DNA of 39,569 bases from Planctomycetota bacterium. Its GTDB lineage: Bacteria > Planctomycetota > JAPUJT01. The stretch is taken from NCBI GenBank assembly GCA_027296055.1, contig JAPUJT010000193.1:1-39569 (forward strand), in the 5' to 3' direction. Below, one piece after another: positions 7,811 through 14,808 of the stretch. How positions within the stretch are numbered: position 1 is the first letter of the stretch; the number at the start of each line of letters is the position of its first letter. Both the position numbers and the translations under genes were made by a program. The notes beneath the pieces were generated by a model that did no database searches, was not told where the DNA came from, and saw only the letters and a list, made by a program, of their open reading frames with translations.

Positions 7811-8629
7811 CTAGATGATCACGAAGTTGCGACGCCAATGCGCAAACAAGTCGAAGTTCTTCTCGTCCTCGCGCGGGTCGGTGTAGAGGATGAGGAGGAA
7901 GAGGCGCCCGCCCTTCTTGACGATGTATCGCCGGGTCTTTATCCTCAGATCCCCCTGCTCCACCATGAAGGTCACTGCCCACTGCTCCCGATCGGTCTTC
8001 GAGACGGGATCGAACTCCAGCCAGGACTTCGCCGATTCCTTGTGGTAATCCTTCAGATCTTTCGTGTAGGCGGAGATCAGCTCCGCGAAGGAAATATCGG
8101 GGGCCTTCATCGAGACCACATGAATCCTGGGCGGGGTCCCGATGCGCATCGGCCCGACGAACCGGACCAGGTTTCCATCCTCCTCTTTCCGCCAACCTAG
8201 CGGAGGCCTGGCCTTGAACCTGAGGGGCACGTTCCTGTACTCCTTCGTGAGAAGGACCTGATCCTCCTGCTTCTTGATCTGCGCTAGCTTCTTGCGCGTG
8301 ATCCCGATCACGTCTTCGAGAGACTTGCTGATGCGCCGGTACTGCTTTATGAACTCCTCACGGTCTCGATCTTCCGGGGTCCAGTCCCCCTTCTCGAGCA
8401 CTTCGGTGGGAACGGACGTGCCCTTGGGATTGACGTAGACGATCTCCTCTTTCTTGATATCGTGCGTTCCCGAGAGACCGAACGGATTCTTCACCCTCAC
8501 GCCCCAGTCGTGCTGCTCGATGATCCCGATCACCCTGTGGCCGTTCTTCATCAGGACAACGCCCTGCTGCTGCGGAGCGGCGGCCATCAGGAGTAGAAAC
8601 ACAGGCAGAAGTAGACCGATCCGGATCAT
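7811..8629 (-). CDS. Exported protein with small beta-barrel and PsbP/DUF1795-like domains
   Basis: 272 residues. It has a signal peptide (hydrophobic residues 3-17, cleavage near AAA-P). Next comes a short strand-rich segment VVLMKNGHRVIGIIEQHDWGVRVKNP...IKKEEIVYV. This follows the VxLKNGxxxxG...I...I pattern of the small beta-barrel found in many Planctomycetota exported proteins. A helical linker follows (about 90-130). The C-terminal half (LRFKARPPLGWRKEED... to FAHWRRNFVII) has the strand order of PsbP/DUF1795 folds. No enzymatic function is recognisable. It starts 2 bp after the stop of the proline-rich gene and is almost certainly co-transcribed with it. Confidence 0.65.
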   Translation of the reverse strand: MIRIGLLLPVFLLLMAAAPQQQGVVLMKNGHRVIGIIEQHDWGVRVKNPFGLSGTHDIKKEEIVYVNPKGTSVPTEVLEKGDWTPEDRDREEFIKQYRRISKSLEDVIGITRKKLAQIKKQEDQVLLTKEYRNVPLRFKARPPLGWRKEEDGNLVRFVGPMRIGTPPRIHVVSMKAPDISFAELISAYTKDLKDYHKESAKSWLEFDPVSKTDREQWAVTFMVEQGDLRIKTRRYIVKKGGRLFLLILYTDPREDEKNFDLFAHWRRNFVII

Positions 8630-8631
8630 GG

Positions 8632-10461
8632 CTAGCGGGGCCCTCCTCTCGTGGAAAGGATGGGGACGCCGAGCTTCTCGGATCGCATCGCCTCATCCAG
8701 GAAGGCCTTCAGCGCGGGATCCACATTTACCGGGGGAGGTAGCTCTGGTGGATCCTCCTTCGGAGGCCTCACCGGATCTTCCCTGGGAGGCTTCGCTGGA
8801 TCTTCGTTCGGTGGACCCTTCTTGGTATCGCCCGGGTCGACCTTGCCCGGTAAGACGCCCGCGTCCTCGGCGTCCTTAGCATCGGGGGTCTTCACGTAGA
8901 CCGGGAAATATTTCTGCAGCCCCAGTGTGACGATCTGCTTGGCCACGAAGGGCTGTATCCGTTTCGATACATTGGGCAAGTGCGCCACTCCCAGGACCCC
9001 GCCCAGCAGGACGACCAGCAACAAGAGCTTTCCCGATGAGGTGGCTCGCCGGGAGCGCGCTCGCCTACTGGAACGGGCCTTCCGTCTCGACTTCTTCTTC
9101 TCCCACGGCGGCGTGGGGGGGGCCTCCTCGGCGAAGAGGTTCTCCAGTTCTTCCTTGCTGTAAGGCGTGTCGAGATCGCGTGACTCCGCCGTCTTGTATT
9201 CCCGAACCGATTCGGTCGGGTCGGTGCTAGGACGCAAGGGGACCTTCGGCTCCCCGGGCTCCGCCTCTCCCCCCATGAACTCGCGGAACTCCTGATCCAG
9301 GATGGTGTCCGGCTCGGACGCCACATCCTGGGGATCCACCGGGGGAGGAATAGGGATCTCCTCCGTGCTGTAGGCGGAGATCGGCTTATCCTTGGGATCT
9401 GTGCTGCCGATAGGCTGCGTCATGGCGTTCCCGGTCACCGGGAACGCGTCGATCTCCAGCTCGGCCTCGCCCTTGGCAGGCGGTGTCGGAGTCTCGGCCG
9501 GCTCGACGATCTCGATGACCTCCGGTCGGTCCTGCAGTTCCGCCTTCGGGAGAGACTCTGGTTCCTCGGCAGGTGACGCCGGTTCGACGATCTCGATGAC
9601 CTCGGGTTTGTCCTCCGGCTCCGCCTCCGCGGGGGAGGCCGGCTCCTCGGAGAGTTCGACCTTCTGGTCGGGCGGCGAAACCGGGCTACTCTCGTCCACC
9701 GCAAAGAGTTCGAGGAATTCCCGATCGTCGACTTCCGCTTCGGACTTCGGGCTCTCATCATCGGGCAAGTCCGAGAACCGCTGGTGCCCCGGAATGCGCT
9801 GCGTCGCCGCATCGGAGATTTCCCCCAACCCTTCCGGAAGCCCCTTGGGGAAGGCCGCCTTGATGGGCTCATCGGGAGGCGGTGGCTCCGCCGGCCCGGC
9901 CTGTGAAGAAACCGGGGGGGAGGCCGGGGCCGCCGGTTTTTTTTGCGCCGGCCGCGCCTTCACCCTCTTGACGGTCGCGACCTTCCGTCTCTTGGGCCCC
10001 CCGAACTTCTTCTCTCCTTCGGAGGAGGAGGGGATGTCGTCGTGAAAACCCTCTTTCTGGATCCGATGGCGATCGGGCCCTCCCTCCGGCTCCTTCTCCG
10101 GATGGAAGTCGAAGCCACCCGCAGCTTCAGGCCCCGGTTCCGGTGGCGGAGGCGCCTGCGGTCGCGGGGTCGGAGCTGGCGGCGGCGCGGCTTTCGGGGG
10201 AGGCGGGGGTGGAGGGGGAGGACGGACCGGGACAGGAGTCTTCTGAGCCGCCGGCCTCGCCGAGGACGGACCCCCTTTACCCTTTTCCGAGGACTTCGTC
10301 TCTCTTCTCATGATCTCGAGCCCCGTGTCCGTCTCGTCCGGACGGGGCATCAGAACGGCAAGATCGGCATCAATATCACCGAGTCCCTCGCTGGGCTCGG
10401 AGCCTCTCTCGAACTCGTCCGGCTGATCCGGAGGCTTGTCATCGGGTTTCATCGAGGCCAT
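8632..10461 (-). CDS. Large proline- and glutamate-rich single-pass membrane protein
   Basis: 609 residues, unrecognised. The N-terminal 450 residues are low-complexity and acidic or proline-rich, with a run of nine prolines near residue 82 and a two-copy repeat whose core is PEVIEIVEPA. A strongly basic patch (KKKSRRKARSSRRARSRR) precedes one hydrophobic segment at about 477-496, so the long N-terminal part should be cytoplasmic. The C-terminal 113 residues (ending VPILSTRGGPR, with repeated EDP-proline units) should be outside. It could be a scaffold or tether. Starts at ATG 10461 or 10452 are both possible. A consensus-like promoter lies about 130 bp upstream. Confidence 0.7.
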   Translation of the reverse strand: MASMKPDDKPPDQPDEFERGSEPSEGLGDIDADLAVLMPRPDETDTGLEIMRRETKSSEKGKGGPSSARPAAQKTPVPVRPPPPPPPPPKAAPPPAPTPRPQAPPPPEPGPEAAGGFDFHPEKEPEGGPDRHRIQKEGFHDDIPSSSEGEKKFGGPKRRKVATVKRVKARPAQKKPAAPASPPVSSQAGPAEPPPPDEPIKAAFPKGLPEGLGEISDAATQRIPGHQRFSDLPDDESPKSEAEVDDREFLELFAVDESSPVSPPDQKVELSEEPASPAEAEPEDKPEVIEIVEPASPAEEPESLPKAELQDRPEVIEIVEPAETPTPPAKGEAELEIDAFPVTGNAMTQPIGSTDPKDKPISAYSTEEIPIPPPVDPQDVASEPDTILDQEFREFMGGEAEPGEPKVPLRPSTDPTESVREYKTAESRDLDTPYSKEELENLFAEEAPPTPPWEKKKSRRKARSSRRARSRRATSSGKLLLLVVLLGGVLGVAHLPNVSKRIQPFVAKQIVTLGLQKYFPVYVKTPDAKDAEDAGVLPGKVDPGDTKKGPPNEDPAKPPREDPVRPPKEDPPELPPPVNVDPALKAFLDEAMRSEKLGVPILSTRGGPR

Positions 10462-10479
10462 CTCATCCTGCGCCTTCCC

Positions 10480-10524
10480 GATTCAATTGTCCGATTCGAA
10501 TGTCCGATTCGAATGTCCGACTCC
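10480..10524. repeat. 13-bp tandem repeat in the leader of the proline-rich gene
   Basis: About 3.4 copies of GATTCGAATGTCC: copy 1 at 10480-10492 (degenerate, GATTCAATTGTCC), copies 2 and 3 at 10493-10505 and 10506-10518 (identical), then a partial copy. Each full copy contains the palindrome ATTCGAAT. It lies 19-63 bp upstream of the start codon, inside the predicted 5' leader. Confidence 0.9.
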
Positions 10525-10595
10525 CCGAAGGGAGACAAACCCAGAGGCCCCACAGTCTTGCGTGATCAGACCGCGGATTTTCCGAAGACGCCATC

Positions 10596-10624
10596 ATCCT
10601 ATCATGGCTGATCAGAGGTGTCAA
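10596..10624 (-). promoter_or_regulatory. Sigma-70 consensus-like promoter for the proline-rich gene
   Basis: On the minus strand TTGACA (10624-10619), a 17-bp spacer and TAGGAT (10601-10596). Predicted start near 10589 gives a leader of about 128 nt containing the 13-bp repeats. TGATCAGA occurs in the spacer (10609-10616) and again at 10563-10570, on the plus strand, and may be an operator pair. The -35 box overlaps the T-rich end of the terminator of the preceding gene. Confidence 0.65.
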
Positions 10625-10651
10625 AACGAAAGGTCGTGGGGCCCACCCACG
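10621..10651 (-). terminator. Intrinsic terminator after the caspase-like gene
   Basis: CGTGGG (10635-10640) pairs with CCCACG (10646-10651) around a 5-base loop. On the minus strand the hairpin is followed by ACCTTTCGTTTTGA, an interrupted T tract. It begins 7 bp beyond the stop codon of the caspase-like gene. Confidence 0.6.
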
Positions 10652-10657
10652 CGCAGA

Positions 10658-12250
10658 TTATCCGGGAGAGTGAACACCGGGCGGTGGGGACGTGATGCGA
10701 AAGCCCGTCGGATCGGCCTCGGATTCCGAGAGCTCGGGGATCAATTGCGGGGTCTGGACCCTCCCGGTCCGGAGCTCCGCCTGCCGGCTCACCCGGCCCT
10801 CCAGATATTCGAACAGTTCCGCGAGGGAAACCACGCCATCCTCATCGCTGTCGGCGCGTCCCTTCAGCCCCTCCAGAAGAAAGTAGGAGAAGATCCCGTT
10901 CTGGATGTCGTCCTGCTCGTTGGCCGACTGCCCCGCTCGCGCGCCGAGGAGCACCCATCGTCGTCGCTCCACGCTGGCCAGGCCCTCGATCGCCGACTCG
11001 GAGACCGGATCGCCCGTGAGACCCGGCAGGGGGTAGCAACGACCGTCCTCCTTTCCGAGAAACGAACAGTCGAAGATCGTCACGAGATTCGTGCAGGAGA
11101 TCCGATCCAGCCAGCCCTCCAGCGTCTTCAGATCGATCCCCGTCGTATCCGGGTCATCCGGATCAAAATCCCACGGAAGGAGGTAGGGCTGCTTCCCCCA
11201 CGATCCCCCGTTGCCGGCGAAATAGATGATCACCGTGTCCGGATACTCCGCCCTCTCCACAAGATAATTCTCCAGGGCGTCGAGGATCCCCTCCTTCGTG
11301 GCGTCCTCGTCGATCAGCAGCTTGCAGTTCTGCGGGATCACGTCGCCGAGCCCATCCTGGCAGAGAACCTCTCGCAAGGCCCTCGCATCCCGATCCGCGT
11401 ATCCGATGTTCCGGATACTTCGGTAACGGTACTTCGTGACGCCGACGATGAGAGCCAGCGTCTTCGTCATCCCCCTGGAGAACTGCGGGCCATCCTGGAA
11501 CCGGCGAAACTCTTGATGGAGATCGGCGTAGAGCTGAACGACCATTGTGCGCACGGCGAACGGACCGACGACGCTATCGATCTTCTCCCAGTTCTCCACA
11601 CCGAGCGCCCCGGGGACGCGAACGATTCCGAAGAGCATCCATCCACGTTCCCAGTCATCAAGATCCCTATCGTGCGAGGGGGTGTAGGTCTGCTCCCACA
11701 CCTTCCGACCCGTATGAACGCTCGTGATGGAGACTCTCACCTCCATCTCCACCCGGTATCTCTCATCGGCCACCCACCACGAAGGGATCCAGGCGTAGCC
11801 CCAGATGAGCAGGTTCGGGACGAACCATCCGGTCCTCTTCACGTAGGAAGCGCGGTAGCCACGTATCTCCACGTCGATCAGGAGATCGGCCCTCTGGTCC
11901 CAGGCGGCCTGGAACGGGTCGCTGCCCGGCACCTCCGGCAGCACGATCAAGTCCTCGAACAGGCTCTCCTGGTCGAGTGCGTCCTCCAGCTCCTCCCGGA
12001 CGGACGCGATCGCGTGTCGATCCATCTCCACGGCCCACGAATCCGGCGCGCCCTCTCCATCCTGCGGCGTCGGATCGTAGGTGATGCGGAGCGGGGCGAG
12101 AGCGACTCGCAGCTCCATCGGAGAGGGCCCACGCGCGTGGATCTCCTGAACGATCGGATCCTCGTCGAACGGTCCCAGCTGATTCGATGCGCAGCCCGCC
12201 GCCAGCAGACACGCAAACGCGAATCGGAGAGAGAGATCCTGACTACTCAT
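10658..12250 (-). CDS. Lipoprotein with a catalytically dead caspase-like (C14) domain
   Basis: 530 residues from ATG 12250. Signal peptide with lipobox LLAAGC, Cys20 modified. Residues 35-250 look like a lipoprotein domain with strand pattern ADLLIDVEIRGY...VRVSITSVHTGRKVWEQTY. Residues 261-460 have the caspase p20 layout: TLALIVGVTKY, YADRDARALREVL, then IIYFAGNGG, PYLLPWDF and LVTIFDCSFLG. In active members these last motifs read YFSGHG and DxCxSG. Here the catalytic His is Asn347 and the catalytic Cys position is Ser396, so proteolysis is unlikely. The neighbouring Cys395 is the only nearby thiol. The ATG lies 8 bases inside the kinase gene end, so the two are coupled. A hairpin terminator follows. 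Confidence 0.85.
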   Translation of the reverse strand: MSSQDLSLRFAFACLLAAGCASNQLGPFDEDPIVQEIHARGPSPMELRVALAPLRITYDPTPQDGEGAPDSWAVEMDRHAIASVREELEDALDQESLFEDLIVLPEVPGSDPFQAAWDQRADLLIDVEIRGYRASYVKRTGWFVPNLLIWGYAWIPSWWVADERYRVEMEVRVSITSVHTGRKVWEQTYTPSHDRDLDDWERGWMLFGIVRVPGALGVENWEKIDSVVGPFAVRTMVVQLYADLHQEFRRFQDGPQFSRGMTKTLALIVGVTKYRYRSIRNIGYADRDARALREVLCQDGLGDVIPQNCKLLIDEDATKEGILDALENYLVERAEYPDTVIIYFAGNGGSWGKQPYLLPWDFDPDDPDTTGIDLKTLEGWLDRISCTNLVTIFDCSFLGKEDGRCYPLPGLTGDPVSESAIEGLASVERRRWVLLGARAGQSANEQDDIQNGIFSYFLLEGLKGRADSDEDGVVSLAELFEYLEGRVSRQAELRTGRVQTPQLIPELSESEADPTGFRITSPPPGVHSPG

Positions 12251-14747
12251 CCTGTTCCTGTCCCGGGGAGACCGCCGGCCTGGACGGAAGGGCAACGCGG
12301 AACCCCGTGAAGTCGGAGCGCCGGTACCGGAAATTGTCGCTTTCCTTGGGAGCGAGGTGCCACTCGGATCGCGCCATCGTCTCCGGCGCGATCATCGGGA
12401 GGAAGCAGGCCCCTTTCAGGACGGGTCGGCCGAGCTCGCCCGTCACCCACTCGCGGACGTTGCCCGCCATGTCCTGGCAACCGAAGGTGCTCCGATCGAA
12501 CGATGAGGAGCCGACGGGCAGGGGCTCACCCGTGCCGATGTTGGCCCGTCCCTCGAGCCAGCCATCGCCCCAGGGGTATTTCAGCTTTCGGCCCTTCGAT
12601 CGGTCCCAGGAGGCGGCCACCTCCCACTCTTCCTCCGTAGGAAGGCGGGCCCCAGCCAGATCGGGGTGAAGTCTGGAGAGCCAGGCGCAGTAGGCGACCG
12701 CTTCGTCGAAGCCTATCCCGACCACGGGGTAGCTCCCTCGCCCCTCGGGGGGCCTGCCATCCGGCCAGAACCTCGGGGCCCTCGCCTCCGAGTCTTTTGC
12801 CCGAAACTCATCGATGCGCCTCCAGCCCTCCTCGCTCCAGTACTCCTGCAGGTCGTAGCCACCCGCCTCCACGAAGAGCAGATATTCGTCGTTGGTGACC
12901 TCGAACTCCGAGATCTCCATTGCCCGGAGGGAGACTCTTCGGAGCGGGTTCGGGAATTCCGACGAGACTCTCCGGTTGATCTCCATCTCGGTGGTCCCCA
13001 CCTCGTACTCGCCCGAGGGGACGGTCCTGGCCCGAAGGCCCCATGCCTCCCGGACGGCCAATCCGAGGGCCGGGATCTCCATCACCTCGGGAGGCTCGGC
13101 GGGACTTTCCCTGACCATCCCTTCCACCGCGGCCGGTGGTGCCGCTTCCTCCATGGCACTCTCCATGATGGATGGGGGGAATGGCGGCTCCCTGCCGATC
13201 TCCGACATCGGCGCGGCGCGATCCGCAGTACTCTCGGGGACCCAGGAGTGGGCGAAGACAGCCGCCGCCAGGCCGACAGTCAGGATCACCCCTATCGGTA
13301 TCGTCCAGCTGCCGGAGGGGGCGGCCGGAAGAGGCCCGCCCAGCAGATCCCGGCCGAGCTTCACCCTCTCGATATCGAGGATCAGATCCGCCATGGAGGG
13401 ATAGCGCGTCTCGATCTCCTTCTTCATCATCTTCTCGATGATGCCGCAGATCCCCGCCGGGAGGTCCGGGACGAGCTCGCGAAGAGACGGCGGCGGCTCC
13501 GAAATGTGCTTCCGCAAGATCACGACCGCCGAGTCTCCGGTGAATGGCCTCCGGCCCGTCGCCATGTGGTAGAAAGTGACGCCGAGCGAGTAGATGTCCG
13601 ACCGATGATCCAGGACGTTTCCCTCGCACTGCTCAGGGGACATGTAGTGCGGGGTGCCAAGGACCTGACCTTCGCGAGTGACCTCGATGGAGTCTTCCGT
13701 CCCCCGGGCGAGCCCGAAGTCGGTCACTTTCAGATGCCCATCATGGGTGATCATGACATTGTCCGGCTTGATATCCCGGTGGATCACACCTTGTCGGTGC
13801 GCCACTTCCATCGCCCGGGCGGCCGCTTCCATCACTCGCAGCAGATCCTCCGCCGGGAGGCGGCCCTTCTCCTCCAGGACCTCCCGGAAGGATTGGCCAT
13901 CGATGAACTCCATCTCGATGTACTGGTATCCCTGATCCTCCCCGACGTTGTAGACCTCGACGATGTTGGGGTGGCGTAGCTGTCCCGCCGAGCGCGCCTC
14001 CCGCAGGAATCGCTTCACCGCGTCCGGGGATCGGGAGAAGAGCTGGGGGAGGAGCTTGAGCGCCACGGTCTTCTTCAAGCTCAGCCGTCTTGCCCTGTAG
14101 ACCGCGCCCATACCCCCTCTGCCCAGCAGCGAGGTGATCTCGCATCCCGCTATCACCTTTCCGATCAGGCCCTCCGGATCGTCGGGAGAGATCGGAACCG
14201 CCTTGAGGATCGCTGGATCCGCCACCGGGGCGCGGGTGACCGTCTCGTCGTCGGCGGCAGGCAGGCGCCGCGCGATCGTCGGGCCCTCCGAGAACGGGTC
14301 CCGCAGCGGCATCGGTCGGTCCCGTAGGATCGTCTCGGCTTCCAGGAACCTATCGTCGTTCGGGGCCCCGGTCACGGACGTGCCGGTGATCCCTCCGGCA
14401 TCGCCGGAGAGGGACGTACCGCAGGACGGACATTGCTCGCGTACTTCACCGCCGGACTCGACCAGGCTATCGCACACCGGGCAGACCCGGATCCGCTCCG
14501 CCTGGTACTCGAGCCAGCGACTCGCCTCGTTCCGGGTCAGGACTCCCTGCTCCACCAGGATGGATGCAACGGAGGGCCGCTCCCCTCTCGTGGTGCGGTC
14601 CTCCCGCAGACGGAGGCATTTTTCGACCTCCTCCTGCGTGGCGAGTTGCTTCATCACGACGAGGCGCGCGAAGACCTCGTCATTCAGCCCCTCGCCCCCA
14701 TCACCCTTGATCCTCCTCTCGGATCCCTGCTCTACCCTCTGCGTCAT
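12243..14747 (-). CDS. Receptor-like Ser/Thr protein kinase with FGE/SUMF1-like C-terminal domain
   Basis: 834 residues. Residues 24-85 resemble the N-terminal domain of PilB/GspE ATPases (VMKQLATQEEVEKCLRLRED...SVASILVEQGVLTRNEAS). A zinc ribbon follows (C89-x2-C92, C106-x2-C109). The kinase domain spans about 203-463: glycine loop GRGGMG at 209-214, Lys231, HRDIKPDN at 323-330 and DFG at 343-345, all intact. One transmembrane segment sits at about 481-500. Residues 576-822 are a formylglycine-generating-enzyme-like domain (VTNDEYLLFVEAGGY, PVVGIGFDEAVAYCAWLS, RLPTEEEWEVAAS, AGNVREW). The catalytic cysteine arrangement of true FGE is not seen, so it is probably a binding domain, predicted outside the inner membrane. 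It lies 61 bp after the NHL gene and overlaps the pseudo-caspase gene. Confidence 0.93.
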   Translation of the reverse strand: MTQRVEQGSERRIKGDGGEGLNDEVFARLVVMKQLATQEEVEKCLRLREDRTTRGERPSVASILVEQGVLTRNEASRWLEYQAERIRVCPVCDSLVESGGEVREQCPSCGTSLSGDAGGITGTSVTGAPNDDRFLEAETILRDRPMPLRDPFSEGPTIARRLPAADDETVTRAPVADPAILKAVPISPDDPEGLIGKVIAGCEITSLLGRGGMGAVYRARRLSLKKTVALKLLPQLFSRSPDAVKRFLREARSAGQLRHPNIVEVYNVGEDQGYQYIEMEFIDGQSFREVLEEKGRLPAEDLLRVMEAAARAMEVAHRQGVIHRDIKPDNVMITHDGHLKVTDFGLARGTEDSIEVTREGQVLGTPHYMSPEQCEGNVLDHRSDIYSLGVTFYHMATGRRPFTGDSAVVILRKHISEPPPSLRELVPDLPAGICGIIEKMMKKEIETRYPSMADLILDIERVKLGRDLLGGPLPAAPSGSWTIPIGVILTVGLAAAVFAHSWVPESTADRAAPMSEIGREPPFPPSIMESAMEEAAPPAAVEGMVRESPAEPPEVMEIPALGLAVREAWGLRARTVPSGEYEVGTTEMEINRRVSSEFPNPLRRVSLRAMEISEFEVTNDEYLLFVEAGGYDLQEYWSEEGWRRIDEFRAKDSEARAPRFWPDGRPPEGRGSYPVVGIGFDEAVAYCAWLSRLHPDLAGARLPTEEEWEVAASWDRSKGRKLKYPWGDGWLEGRANIGTGEPLPVGSSSFDRSTFGCQDMAGNVREWVTGELGRPVLKGACFLPMIAPETMARSEWHLAPKESDNFRYRRSDFTGFRVALPSRPAVSPGQEQDE

Positions 14748-14808
14748 TCCCCTCTATGCCTCGACCAGGTGTTCCCCACTCCGGCCCCCCGCCGGCCTAC
14801 TCATGATT

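Noticed and set aside
9499..9606. DNA-level direct repeat (copies about 27 bp, roughly 80 bp apart)
   Set aside because: It encodes the two PEVIEIVEPA protein repeats and is explained by the coding sequence, not by a mobile or CRISPR element.
10480..10524. TTCGAAT cores that resemble tRNA T-loops
   Set aside because: They are part of a 13-bp tandem repeat with no acceptor, D or anticodon arms around them.
10436..12310. 624-codon open frame on the plus strand opposite the caspase-like gene
   Set aside because: The minus frame has a lipobox and caspase-fold motifs; the plus frame has none and no ribosome site.
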